Numbered from the stretch's first letter, positions 34,334 to 46,612 are shown. The stretch is DNA of 64,000 nt from Brachynemurus nebulosus (GCA_035578155.1 JAPWDM010000005.1:496001-560000); one strand, 5' to 3'. Numbers and translations: made by a program. The notes: a model not told the origin generated them from the letters alone.

Positions 34334-35574
34334 CTACATCAAACAACTTGAATATTTTAATAAAACATATCAGTTTAATATCGACATTAACAATATGTTA
34401 TATGGTGTCGTAATTTCTTAATGCCTGCATATGTTTTGTGCATTTTATGGTGCAATTTCATGCATTTTATGCAACGGTAAATCACAATTAACCCTTTTGT
34501 ACACGTTACGTTTCCTTATAGGTGTTTTTTTTTTTTGTAAATATTGTGTATAAAAGTTTGTTTTTTTGTTGAAATAAATTTTCTTAGAAAAATTGTGTTT
34601 AATTATCGCCCTTTTGTTCTGTTAACCGTGTGCGCTTTGTTTTTTGAGAAAGTGTTTCTTCCATTTGCTGTGTTTTCTTTAGTTGTTTTTATGTTTCGTG
34701 ATTATTTCAATAAAATATATGTAAATAATAACGATTATGATTGGTGTTTATGCGGTTGAATCAGCCGAGTCAGTCAGAATTTTTTTTTTTGTTTCTCTCT
34801 GTTGGTTACAGGATTTTTGCGCTATAATCTGGACATATGTAATTAGTTAACCATGCGTAATTATTTTTAATTAGATACGTAATGTTAACTGAATTCAAAC
34901 AATTCGTCTGCGGAATTAGATTTTAATAAGCATATAATATAATAATTAGAAGTCTGGCCTTTCAACTTATTTTATTTCAACTAATTGTGAGGTTGAGTGC
35001 TGAGTAAAATATGAAATGGATAATCTGGAAATATTTATTAAATCTTTAAATCTATTTAGAGCAAGGAAACAATTAAACACTGTTAATTGCTTGGCATTAC
35101 CCAAATTTTCTTGAAGATTTAATATCAAAATCATCCGCACTATCGCATTAATGAGATTCATTTATTTATATTAATAAATAAAATAAAAACATAAACATTA
35201 AGATAAGAGAAAACCATAAAAAAAGTTGAAGATGATAATAACAACAAAAAAATTGACAATTTTGAAACCAATTAATGTATGCATCAATTTTATTTATCAC
35301 TCATTAAAATCAAGTTTCAATAATGTTTCGTTCTTTTTTGGTGTATTAAAATGTTAGAAAGTATTTAATAAATTAACTAAAATCCATTTAAAATGTACCT
35401 AAATATTCATAATTTTTTTTTTTTGATAAAAACGTTTATAATGTTTATACGAATCCATTACGGATTTACGTATTAATAATGGCGTAATATACACAACGAC
35501 GAATTTTGAAACTGGTATAGTATGTCCTACTTTTTATTAGTTTTATCGATACCGTTGGTAAATATTAAAAATAA
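34334..35574. other. Unannotated A+T-rich tract
   Basis: The sequence TTAACCCTTTTGTACACG at about 34490 looks like a TTAA-element left end, but no right end was found. The 71-codon frame at 34544-34759 is hydrophobic without a domain. Confidence 0.45.
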
Positions 35575-35693
35575 TAAAAAGTAACCTGAGAAAAGTCGAC
35601 ACCGAAAGTTGAAAAATCCTTTTGTTTTTCATATGGCTAAATTGCTTCCAAATTACTCCACTGAGATCATTAATTGCTCTATTAGAAACTCAA

Positions 35694-35968
35694 TTATTTA
35701 GTTAGTATTAATAAATTTGAACGTTACTTTATGGTATTCCATATTTGTAAATAATAAACAAATATTTTACTTCGCAAAAATACCACTTTTATTTTGAAAC
35801 TGTGACAATATTGTTTCGAACCGTCAGTTCATTTTCAAACAGAAAATCAGTTCATGTTCTGTTTGAAAATGAACTGACGGTTCGAAACAATATTGTCACA
35901 GTTTCAAAATAAAAGTGGTATTTTTGCGAAGTAAAATATTTGTCTATTATTTATTTAGTTAGTATTAA
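35694..35968. repeat. 18-bp direct repeats flanking a palindromic insert
   Basis: TTATTTAGTTAGTATTAA occurs exactly at 35694-35711 and 35951-35968. The uninterrupted arm of the host element (right arm and 39-kb copy) has this word only once, so 35712-35950 plus one repeat copy was added later. Confidence 0.75.
35748..35953. repeat. Near-perfect inverted repeat, 97-bp arms, 12-bp loop
   Basis: Arms 35748-35844 and 35857-35953 are reverse complements with a single mismatch. The spacer is AATCAGTTCATG. There is no coding content. The near-identity implies a very recent origin or active homogenisation. Confidence 0.92.
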
Positions 35969-36530
35969 ACAAACAAAATGTTTCAGTATTTCATTCATCA
36001 AAATTTTGTCATATAATTTTTTTATATACATAATTTCTTTCAACCAATAAATTGCTTCTAATTTACTCTATCTAATTTAAAAGTTAAATATTAATTTTTC
36101 TGAATAATAATTAAAATATATTAAAATATAAATATTGATAATTAGATTATGTACTATTAACAATAGGACATATAAGTAGTCAGACATACATTTATGTCAT
36201 TTATGTATATATATTTAAGGATAATTCGATTTTGACAAATGGATATTGTTATAAATAAATACTTTAATAATTATTTTAAAAGAATTAATGTTTAGGTATA
36301 TAGCAAATTGGGAATAATTTATTGACATAAAGAAATTGTACAGAAAAACCATTTTCTTGCAAAATTTTGATGAATGAGATATTGGGAAAAAAATCTTCTT
36401 CTTTACAACTAACTAATTAAATAATTAAGTTTCTGATGAAGCAATGACTGGTATGAAAAGAGCAATTTAGTTATAAAAAAATCAAGAAATTTTTTCAACT
36501 TCTGGCGCCAACTTCTTTTTGATTAAAAAG

Positions 36531-37905
36531 TAGTAATTAATTACAAGCATTAAAAAGCTTATCAATCGTTTTGATCGAGTCTTTTCCAATAAAATCTTCA
36601 TACTATTCGAGCTTTGTTTTGATAGTTTACATTCTGAGGAAATCCAAAATCTTAGTCAATCAACAGATGCCATCTTTTAAAACTGATAAGTGATGACTAG
36701 AACTTGTCACTATTTAAACTTACGAAACTAACAATAAGACATACTGTACCAACTATGAGTACCCAAAATTGGATAAAAAATATCGCCGTACCACCGGACA
36801 ATATGAGATGGCGTTCCAAGATACGCATCAACGTTATTTATCCTCTTACAAAAATTTAAATGTTCGCGAGATTCAGTTGCCTCCGGATATGTTTCTTAGC
36901 CGCTTACATTAGATTAACATTTAAAAATAAACATTCTTGTTTTGTGTATATGTGTGTGTGTTTAGATCTTGTCTATTTTGTATGTATGTATGTTTGTTGT
37001 GTATAGACTGTATAGTACAGATCTGTGAGACCTTCAGAGGTCAGTTCAAATGATGTGAGCAAGTGACATTTGGCCTCAATTAACATTTAACACTTGCCTG
37101 CTATTTAATACCGCTCACTGTGAAATGTCCATTTTAGTTTTAGTTTTTGCTTTTATCCGTGATGATTTTGATTTTTCTACCGAATATATGTACACGCACA
37201 GGATTCTTAAGAGATTTAATGGTGACACTCTGCCTAGAGTCTAGAGTTTACGAAATTATAAGGAATAACGAAAGTTAAAAATTAAAATGTATTTTAAATA
37301 GAAAGGTAACTTAATATAAAATCGCCGTGAGCAGCGGGGCCCCATCACGGAAGTCGAATTTTTCCTTTCATCTTCGGTTTTGAATGTCTACAAGCGAAAT
37401 GTAATTGAAAGTCTACAAGCGATTGGTCATTTTTTTGGTTTCAAAACTGATGATGAGTGTCCGGTTGATCGTGGCTTTAAGAAAAGGTTTTAAGTTCTTA
37501 AGGGCTGAATCTCAGTAAATTTCAATTTTGTGCCGATGGCAGTTAGCAGGAAAAAAGCCAACACAATTCGTACGAGGGCATTCCCACCCATGCTTATCCG
37601 CCAATTGCCTTTATGTTTTATTTTTAAATATTAAAAAAACAACTTAAATTGTAAGAAAAGCGTTTATGAATATATTTTTTGTTTTCAAAAAAATTCAAAA
37701 TTTCTATTTTATAAATAATAAAAATCCAAAAGTCCTACTTTATAAATAAACAGTGACTTTAATAACATTTTTAAATTACTTAATATTTGTGTATTGCATT
37801 TGTTATAAAAGTAAGTTCATTTTTTTAAAATTTTTTAATATTACTATTCGTCTACTTGTATTTAGAATAATAATAATGCATTTAAAACACATTTAACAGT
37901 ACCAT
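36531..37905. other. Unannotated tract
   Basis: A short stretch at 37290-37325 (TATTTTAAATAGAAAGGTAA) recurs at about 15815-15835 and is next to a G+C-rich word GCGGGGCCCC, which suggests an old element end. No gene was recognised. Confidence 0.45.
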
Positions 37906-38770
37906 TGAATTCCGATGTAAAAATGGGAGAAGTGGGGGGAAAAACTCAATACACGTACAAAATTTCAGCCCTCTAGGTTTCTTTAAAGGGCCTCTAGACG
38001 TGTTAGAAAACTAGCAAAAAAATTAAGGAAATATTGGCGTAAAATATTGGGGGTAAGGGTTAAAAGTTAAAATCTCCAAAAAGCAGTGGCTGGCTAATAG
38101 CTTAACCAGTACACGAAATTTCAGTTCTCTAGGTTTATTTGGGAAGATTTTGACCCGAACGAAACTGTTGAAAAACAAGAAAACTCATGTTCTATTTAGT
38201 ATAAAAATGGTGGGGTAAGGGTTAAAAGCTGAGACCCCGAAAAGCCACCCCCTTGATACTAACTCAATCCGAATACAAAATTTCAGGTCTCTAGGCTTAT
38301 TTCGGTCACCTGTGCGAGTGATACAAAATTTGAAAACGTCGAAAAAGCATGAAATTGTAGCTTAAAAACAAGGGGGGTGGAGGTAAAATATTAAAACTTC
38401 CAAAAAGCACAACCTAGATAAGAACTTTATAAACACACCAAATTTCAACACTCTGCCTTAATTCTGAGGGGCTGTGGGCGCGTTAGATCCAGCCAAAATA
38501 CTATTTTCTCCCTCTACTCCCTCCAAATCATCCTAGATAGCTGAATTTTGGATATGTTGTAGATAGCTGACCGAAACATTATTTCTAACCGGTTTGGAAA
38601 AGTTTTATTGTTTTACCGCCCCCCACCACCCCTTAAAGCTTGGGTCGGATCAAAAATTTCTCCAAAATTTGACCCCACTTTTATAGTATGAGGTGCATCG
38701 GAAATGAGTCCCAATTAGCAAATTTCAGTTCTTAACTTCCATAGGAGGGCCCTACACATAATAAAAAGTA
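37906..38770 (+). repeat. Degenerate tandem array, period about 160 bp
   Basis: The word AAATTTCAG followed by TCTCTAGG-like sequence begins at 37961, 38117, 38279, 38441 and 38721. A second landmark, GGGGTAAGGGTTAAAAG-like, occurs at 38049, 38210 and 38371. Spacings of 156-162 bp (and 280 for the last pair) show five to six diverged head-to-tail units. Copies share roughly 60-75 % by eye. There is no open frame across units. Confidence 0.7.
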
Positions 38771-38771
38771 G

Positions 38772-38772
<1 letters not shown>

Positions 38773-38844
<72 letters not shown>
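38773..38844. repeat. (TA)36 microsatellite
   Basis: An uninterrupted TA dinucleotide run of about 72 bp lies just after the degenerate 160-bp array. Confidence 0.97.
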
Positions 38845-38846
<2 letters not shown>

Positions 38847-39009
38847 ATTATTTTTTCTTCAGAATCGTGTTCTACGGGTCCGAAAACGCATAGCGCCCCC
38901 TATTTTCGCCTCTCGCCTCTCGCCGTTCTTATCGTGTAGGCTGTATACGTCTAATTTTTCAAAGAAAAAATTTGACTAAAAAAAATTGAAAATAGATATA
39001 ATTTTTTTT

Positions 39010-39210
39010 ATTACCAAAAAGAGGTTGGCGCCGCATGCTGACTAAATTACCATATGGCTAAATTGGGATCAGTAATTGCTCCACCGAAAACATAATTATT
39101 TAATTAATTATTTATAAAGAAAAAAGTTCTTTTCCGGTATTCCAAATATTAAAATCTCACAAAATAATGAAAGTTCTTTCATACAATTTCCTTATGTCAA
39201 TCCGTTTCTT
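39010..39210 (+). repeat. Solo copy of the foldback arm seen at 35.6 and 36.4 kb
   Basis: AAAAAGAGGTTGGCGCC, CATATGGCTAAATTG, AATTGCTCCACCG, AATTATTTAATTA and ATACAATTTCCTTATGTCAAT match the arms of the element at 35575-36530. It is uninterrupted and so shows what the left arm there looked like before the palindromic insert. Confidence 0.6.
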
Positions 39211-40462
39211 CTTTGGTTCAAAGAAAAAAGGTTGGTAATGAAAAAATTAATTTTTTAGGAAATTTTTTTGGAGTTAATACTGACCCATTATACGTAGCTT
39301 TACTTTTAAGAGTAAGACACGCATTAACAAATACTCTAAATCTATCTGTTCTATCATTTTACCCAAACACATTACATAATACAATATACGAGTACAATTA
39401 AAAAATATTACAAAAAGAACCGTTGTAATAATTCCATTTTACTAGTTCAATATGCAAATCGATCATATGGTTTAATTATAAATATATATTTCAATATCAC
39501 AATGAATGCGTCTTGAATAAATTTAAATGAACAAAAAAAAAAAAATGATTTAAAATTCAAATGTTACATATTAATATTTATTTTTGGCTAAAGACGAGAG
39601 CATACATATGAAATACTATGTACAAGAAGCAAAAATATACATATAATAAATGTACATATGTATATTCATAACTGTTGGCCACAATTAGCCATTCATTCAG
39701 CTCGCCACCCGTAACTGAAACTGAAATCAATTCAGAAACAAAAGTGAAATACATACACTGTATATCCATATTTAATATTTTGAATATTTAAATCATTGTA
39801 CCGGTCAGAAATACATTAAATTTAGTGATCTTAATTGCTTAATATATGTACGTGAACATATTGTCACCCAAATGGTAAACTTGCGTCTCAAAAAAATTAG
39901 TAATTTTCAGTGGAATCTGAATATCGTGTAAAAAAGATCATTTTTTGACCATAGTAACCTTTCCTATGTGACATTTTCTCAAGTTTGCAATAAGAGCCGC
40001 AATAATAGCAAACTTTTATGAATAAAATTAAGGGGCTATAAATTATGTACTTATGCATTTTTCGGAAACATCGCTTTCTCGAAAATACATATTTTTTTTA
40101 AAAGCTTTTATTTAACTTGCTATGTATGTTGGTTTAGATCAAATATTGGAATCAAAATTTAGACAGGTTCTAATTGAGCTAGAGGTTTCAGATTTTGCAT
40201 ACGTGTCTCAACTTGATGACGTGACGCAATATTTTATAATTAGTTTTGTCCGAAATCGCCCCAAACCAAAATTGTTGACTTTTAGTCCTGTGCAAGTTTT
40301 TGACATTTCGAATTGTCAGATATTGTCCATTGATTTTACATTGCAATTTTTTGTTTCCATAGTTATGTCTGATTAGGGTAAATTAACCGATTAAAATATA
40401 GGTAAAAAAATTACTTCTTTAATTTTTTTAAAAATTTAATTGTAATCAGACTAAAAAGTAGA
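39211..40462. other. Unannotated A+T-rich tract
   Basis: An 84-codon plus-strand frame at 40122-40376 has no recognisable domain. No element ends were seen. Confidence 0.5.
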
Positions 40463-40811
40463 AAATAAATTATTATAAAGTAAAAAAATGTTTTTTAAGA
40501 AAAAGCTTTTATTTAAAAATGCGCTAAAAAAATAAAATAACTTTTGAGTGAAGTTTGAAGCAATATGCAACATAATTTATAAAAGCTTGAGGCGTTTAAT
40601 TAAGTTTGGTAACTACTGAAAAGTAAAATAGCTACACTTATATTCAAAACACTCAAAACAGAAATAATTAATGATAACGCCTCAAGCTTTTATAAATTAT
40701 GTTGTATATTGCTTCAAACTTCACTCAAAAGTTATTTTATTTTTTTTAGCCCATTTTTAAATAAAAGCTTTTTCTTAAAAAACATTTTTTTTACTTTAAT
40801 TTATTTAAAAT
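40463..40811. mobile_element. Palindromic MITE, arms about 120-130 bp
   Basis: The left arm (40463-40597) and right arm (40676-40811) are reverse complements with only a few mismatches (for example AAAAATGCGC versus AAAAATGGGC). They share AAGAAAAAGCTTTTATTTAA, TTTTGAGTGAAGTTTGAAGC and AAAAGCTTGAGGCGTT. The spacer is about 78 bp. The target duplication is not obvious. Confidence 0.8.
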
Positions 40812-41311
40812 ACAAATACAATGCTGAATATGATTGCTCAAATACTACTGTGTCCATTGTTTTTATTTTGATATTGTAAACTAATAGAATCTTTTTGAAT
40901 TTTGAATTTTAAATAAATTGTTAAATTGCTATCGTGTTCACTGCAAATCACCTTAGAAAATGACAGTGAGAACTTAAAATAATGTATCAAATGATGATAA
41001 AAATTTTATGTGAGTAAATTTTAATTTAATTTAAAAACAAAACAAAAATGTATTTTTGCTAATTTTTCTCGATGCAAGTTTTTTTCTTTGAATCGTAAAT
41101 TTTTTTTAGTACAAAACAGGTAGTTTTTTGAATCAAGGATATCTTTTTTTGATTCAAAGAAAATTCTTTGAAACGAAAAAGTAATTTTTTTTTTGGTCCA
41201 AACAAATATTTCTTGAAATCCTAGAAATATTTTTTTGATTCAAAGAAAAAAAAGATCAAAGAAATTTTTAATCTTTGACCAAAGAAATTAGAAGACTTTT
41301 GTTACAAGTTA
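40812..41311. other. A+T-rich tract with a decayed TTTGATTCAAAG block
   Basis: Between 41090 and 41300 several TTTGATTCAAAGAAA- and ATCTTTGACCAAAG-type words resemble the interior of the MITE at 17947-18166, suggesting a degraded relative. No clear ends. Confidence 0.4.
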
Positions 41312-41315
41312 TTAA

Positions 41316-41734
41316 CCCTTTGTACTCGAACCATTTTTTAGTATGGGTATTCAGCTACTCGACAGTAGTTTTAATAATTGTAATACGTCAAAGATAAGTA
41401 TTTTAAACAATAGTAGTTTACTTATATATTTTTTTTGTTTGCATATTACAAACATTATATTTTAATTTTAAATTGTGTTTTGATGACACTGAAAGTTGTA
41501 TTTTATCTATGTACATTAATAAACTTTTCCCCAGAGGTCTGAAGAAGACTATAAATAGTCGAAACCGGTAGCCTTTAAGAAAAAAACACATTTTTGTTTT
41601 TCCTGGATGACCATTACTCCAAAATATCCTTAAAAAAATTATATTTTAATTTTAAATTTTATAATTTTCCTTAGTGTGATATTTGAAGTAAAGAATAGGA
41701 TGGTGCCTCAGAGGCGCCTTTCGAGTGCAGAGGG
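41316..41734. mobile_element. TTAA-flanked MITE with CCCTTTGTACTCGAA ends, 419 bp
   Basis: TTAA at 41312-41315 and 41735-41738 enclose the inverted pair CCCTTTGTACTCGAA and TTCGAGTGCAGAGGG. These short ends and the TTAA target define a common insect piggyBac-type MITE. It contains a hammerhead-like stem-loop at 41539-41572. Confidence 0.8.
41539..41572 (+). other. Hammerhead-like stem-loop motif, copy 1
   Basis: CTGAAGA, one A, the stem GACTA/TAGTC around TAAA, then GAAACCGGT. The arrangement CUGANGA, stem, GAAA is that of the hammerhead catalytic core. The extra base before the stem departs from the canonical core, so activity is doubtful. A second copy with a different stem is at 53582-53615 on the minus strand. 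Confidence 0.4.
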
Positions 41735-41737
41735 TTA

Positions 41738-41957
41738 ATATTTGGCCGAGCGGATGAAGTTGTCGAGCGTGCTTAGGCCTTGACACTTGCGGACTGGTAG
41801 GGTTCGAATCCCATGGCCGGCTATGTTCGTGAAGGTTTTTTACAGTTTTCCCCTCACAATTCCAGATGAATATTGGCATATAGTTCTTTAAGAAGACTAA
41901 ATCGAGCCTTCACACCACTTTCTTTGTCCTCCACCCACATCATAATGAAAATAATTT
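41738..41957 (+). repeat. tRNA-derived SINE (family C), copy 2
   Basis: The head TTTGGCCGAGCGGATGAAG has the A box of a class II (Ser/Leu-type) tRNA, and TAGGGTTCGAATCCCATGGC the B box and T arm. The body continues TATGTTCGTGAAGG, CCCCTCACAATTCCAG, ATGAATATTGGCATA and ends near CATAATGAAAATAA. The related copy is at 28786-28995. It starts exactly at the right-hand TTAA of the MITE 41316-41734. Confidence 0.68.
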
Positions 41958-41960
41958 TAA

Positions 41961-43115
41961 TAGTGGTAGGTACTATTAAAAGTTAATTTGTTAATTTAAT
42001 CCACTGATATGCACAGATATATGCGAGTTTACCACACTGCACTGGGGTGATGATACTGTGATGATAGTCCATACCAGTGCTTGTAGTTAATTCTGTGTTG
42101 TAGTTACAGTGTTTTAGACATTTAATAATAGATAACAATAAAATAATATAACAATATGGTTGAGTAGTTTGGTCGCAGTGATAGCTGCTGAGTGGCGTAG
42201 CTAGCAGTGAGTAGCAATAAACTTTCAAGTTGTGTTGTAATTTAGCTGCCGTTGTCAGTCAGTAGGCTCTTAAATGATGATTCAAGTACACATCGCGTAA
42301 TATGTTTAAATTAATAGGTCATCTCTTTAACTGCCCATTTATGTATTGTTATATTAAATGGGTACACTGCGTTTCAAAATCATATCTGCTGAACAGTAGA
42401 TTGTAACGAAAGGTTATGATATAATCATAGACATTTGGTTCAAAATTTTCGAAGCATCAGAATACTCCATTACCATTATTACGGCAACTTTACGGAAATG
42501 GTGGAAGCGCCGAACAATTTTTTTTTTAATAATTTAATTACTATTATTCGTACTTAATTACTATTATTAATTTTGTGTAATTTTTGAATACTTGGTATTT
42601 GAAATATTAAATAAAATTTAGACAGCGAAATTCAATTTATGCATATATTGAATAACTAACAAGGTTTAAAGTTATGGGGTCAAACATTCTATTAAGCACT
42701 ATAGATTACCTGTCTTCACATATTTTTTGTTACTAAAAATAGTAAGTTTTTTTCGTTTTAATTCAAATATATACAGTCTGAGATTTTGACCCGACACAAT
42801 ATTTATTACATTAGGAAGAACTTCATTTGTAATACTTGCGCGTATAATAGTATTTTACAATATAAATTTCTTACTGATCGAGAAAATGTTGCGAAAACGA
42901 GACCCGCAGGGCCGAGTTTTTGCAATTTTCGAGATCAGTAAAGGCACTTAACGCATCGTGTATAAAATAATTAAAGAATAAAAATATATTAAATAAAAAA
43001 TAAAATTCGGATAATATAGGTGAAATTTATATTTCTATGTTATCACATAGAATGTCATGAATAAATATTATAGATATTTATAGTGCCTCAACTATAATAC
43101 TAATTTTTATAGTGA
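41961..43115. other. Unannotated A+T-rich tract
   Basis: A segment at 42860-42955 has inverted words (GATCGAGAAAAT and ATTTTCGAGATC) with a G+C-rich centre (ACGAGACCCGCAGGGCCGAG), so it forms a hairpin. It is otherwise unrecognised. Confidence 0.45.
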
Positions 43116-43445
43116 TAATGAGCCATTTTCTCAAAATATCTACATCTCTATGGTTGAAATTTTAATTTAAAAATTGCTATGTAACCGCATGAGAAAATTG
43201 TTTAACACCAGGGCGGCGACACGGATTATTCGGAAATACATCTCTATAGTTGGAATATTAATTTCTAAAAAATAAACAATATTCCTAGGTAACCGAATTG
43301 GAAAATTTCGTTGCTAAAATGGAATTAACAGAAGGTGATTTTTGGTTGGTTAAATTAATATCTCGATTATAGAGATGTATTCCCAAATACCTGTATCGCC
43401 GCCCTGGTGACAGATTGCTACATATTTGAGAAAATGGTCCATTGA
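43116..43445. mobile_element. Palindromic element with inner arms CACCAGGGCGGCGAC
   Basis: The outer words GCCATTTTCTCAAAATAT (43121) and ATATTTGAGAAAATGG (43423) are inverted, as are the inner arms CACCAGGGCGGCGAC (43207) and GCCGCCCTGGTG (43409), with AAATACATCTCTATAG facing TATAGAGATGTATT. The words TACATCTCTATGGTTG (43141) repeat the inner arm in direct orientation. This suggests a MITE, possibly with a nested second copy; the ends are approximate. Confidence 0.6.
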
Positions 43446-46400
43446 CAACTAGATTTGTAAATAAAAAATTAAGTGTCAATATTTAATCGGCGCGGCGTGA
43501 ATATTTTTTTTGAATTTTTTGTTAAAAAAATTGAGGAAAATAGTTTGTTAAACTATAATATTAGTGAAAATAATGAAATTGATGAAGTATTTTAATTTTG
43601 GCTGCAAATTTATTCTCGTAAAATGAAAATAAGATTATGAAATCCACAGAAAATTTTAATAATTGAACAACCTTTTGAAATGTCAATAAAATATGAAGAC
43701 AATAATAATAATAATAATGTGCAAACTAGTGTTCACATTTTCATATTAATCGATTTATTTTCCTAATTGTTCAAGTTGTACTTTTAATTTCAATATAATT
43801 AAATAACTACAATCATTTTTTAGTTAATTTCACTTACCACACTCCTATTCACTTACCACGCATCTATTTCACTTACCGCACTGTTATTTTTTGGTTTCCA
43901 TGGATATATAAACAAAACGTTCGGGAAATGTAACTTACCAGCATTGTCAACGGCATCGGTAAATGCATGAAAATACACGATCGTGCAAAAAAAGTTTTAC
44001 AAGTATAATAGAGTAGGGGCGATGAATTTCGAATAGGTCCATTGAGCCCGAATACTTGGTTATAATAAACTAGGATAATGTTGTTAACACTGATTTCGTT
44101 TATTTTAATATTTAATTTTTTAAGGATAATTTTGGAAAAATGACTACCAGTATTTTAATTAAAAAGTGGTTATTTCATTCAAGTAAACTTCCACATTATC
44201 ATCGAAGATATTCATCTATCATTTTCTCATATTGGTACTTAAAGAAACTGGAAAACCACATCCGGATGGAAAATTTCCGGACCTCAATGTATGTAGGTAT
44301 GTTGACGTTCAAATCAATGAATATCTTCAAATCTACTGAGACTAGAGAAGCAAAACTAGGCTCAGAATAATTCCAGGTATGGCGCATTCAACAGAACCAA
44401 ATTTTAACATATTTTGACTAACCGTTTTAATTTTTTGAAAAACTTGAACAATTTTGGTTTTTTCTATTTTTTCGGAGTTTTAATACTATAAGTTTTTTTC
44501 GATTTCATAAGTCACGTACCGTCTTTATCCGAAGTGAAAATTTTGTCTTCGGTAGATTCCAAATAAAAACGGGACGGGAAAGTTCTGCAACAACTTGTTT
44601 TTAATTTTTAATTTTTTTTTTTAAGTAAAAACACGTCTATTTTCACATTTTGATGGGTACGTCATCCTACAGAGATACGAAAGATAAAGTTTTCTATCAT
44701 TACCTATGAGATACTATCTACATTTATAATCTTCTAAATATTGTCATTAATACCATCACCAAGTATGTAATTAAAATAAATATTACACTGTCTACTGATT
44801 GCTATTTACCAGCATATGTATATTGTTTATAATAAATAATTAACATTTATTCAACATATTATTATTAATTATTATTTATTTATATTTTAATAATCATTTT
44901 TTATAACTTTATACACCGCATCGTGCATACATGCCCACAGATTTCTTGTATAAAACTGTTACATACTTAGTTTAATGCATTTTATATGATGTATTACAAC
45001 TGCGTGTACTTCAGTTCAATTCCAGTGAAGAATTTAGAATAAAAATTGAAGCTAGGCTCCAATAGTTAATATTTTATTGTCCATATTTTAAAAAATACCA
45101 AAAATAACTATTATACCTTTTTGAGTGGATGAGTTTACATCCTAAAATAGGTGAAAATTGGAAGATTAATTCAAGAAGGAGGTGACTTCAGAATAATGCT
45201 CTTATCTTCAGATTGATTGATTAGAACTTGAATATTTAGTTGACACTGGTAGGAATTTACAAAAAAAATATTCTTTTTGACCAGTTTTAATTTTATATAT
45301 TGCATATTTTCGCTTCTTGGCAACCTAGATTAAGAGTTTTGAAAAATGAATTTTGAAATAATTTGAAAAAAAATGTCTACTACTATTTTTAATGTAAATG
45401 TATGTTTACCTTTGTTATGAATAAAATTATCTAAAAAATAAAGATTATTTTAAAAAAAAATAGGTTGTCATACTTTATTCAAATGGATAACACATAACGT
45501 TTCTTTTTTGTGTGTTGAAGTTTGGAAATGGTGAAATGTTTTGTTAAATTCTTCTTAAACGAACTACACTATACAGTAATTGCTGATTGAGGTTCTAAAG
45601 ATTTTCAATAGATTTCTGAAATATCACCCTTCCACATCAAAAATATCGCCTATTTTGCGCAGAAGGTACCCATTTAATTTGCAATAGCCTATAAATGCAA
45701 GCAAGGAAGATCTTAGAATACAGTGCACTACTGGCTTCCTATTTAAATCCGTCACTGTGCATAGCAACAAGTTATTTAAATTTTTTTTACAAAAAATGAA
45801 AGATGTTTCTTGCATATTATAACAGTTAAATATGAATCGCTTCGCTTATGTCAAGTTATTAATTAATAAGTAAAACTACTGTTGATAACATATAAAAATA
45901 TAAATATTAAAATGGCTAAATCAAGAATTCCCTCATGGAGTTACGAAACATACAATAACATTGTATGTAGAGATAAGTAGTATTTCAAAATTCATAATAT
46001 AACCAATCTGTCAGATGGATAAAAATATGTCATTAAAACAAATGATTAAGATGTGTAATTTGACCAAATTAAATTTTTTAACCTTGAAATGTTTTGTGAT
46101 GTGAACTGTGATTGAATTACTTAGAATAATTGTTGGAGAGGACATCACTTCTTTAAGTGTTTGTGGGCCGTATGATAAATTACACTATAATATCAAGTCC
46201 GCCAAGTATTATACTCAATAAAGCTACTTAAAAAATAACATTTTTTTCCTGAAATGGTGTAAAAGGCGAACTTTACTGGTGCTAAGTTATACGGCGATTT
46301 ATTTTAAAACGCAATTAAAAAAATATTATATTATTAAAATAGTTATTACATTGATTATATCACACAGTTGGTATTATATTAATTAAACATTTTTAGACGT

Positions 46401-46612
46401 TTTCGTTAACGGGCCAGACAGGTTTGGAAATGATTTGTTCAAACTGATTGCAATAAAATTAATTGAAATGTTGAAACTTGTCATCTTGTTTGATTACAAA
46501 ATTAAAAGTCAATTTTTTTTTTCTTTTTTTGATTGATAAACTCTTATTTCAGGAATTTACTGCCTTCTTTAATATTTCTAATGCCAATAGTATCGATTTG
46601 AAGAAACATAAA
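43446..46612. other. Unannotated A+T-rich tract
   Basis: About 3 kb without recognised gene, RNA or element end. Frames at 44140-44370 (plus) and 45624-45815 (minus) have no known domains. A short (AAT)n run is at about 43703-43717. Confidence 0.5.

Larger units (their letters stand above)
35575..36530. mobile_element. Foldback element interrupted by a palindromic insert
   Basis: The left arm (about 35575-35711, then 35969-36010) aligns in inverted orientation with the right arm (about 36530-36340). Shared words, read outside to inside on the left, include AAGTTGAAAAA, CTAAATTGCT, ATTGCT, AACTCAATTATTTAGTTAGT and TTCATTCATCAAAATTTTG. Another copy of the same arm lies at 39010-39210 on the plus strand. 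The left arm is split by the insert at 35712-35968. The outermost ends are not sharply defined. Confidence 0.5.

Noticed and set aside
34488..34770. TTAA element starting TTAACCCTTTTGTACACG
   Set aside because: The left-end resemblance is short and no matching right end with TTAA could be located.
37906..38770. CRISPR-like or prokaryotic repeat array
   Set aside because: Units are about 160 bp, diverged and continuous without spacers, in plainly eukaryotic DNA.
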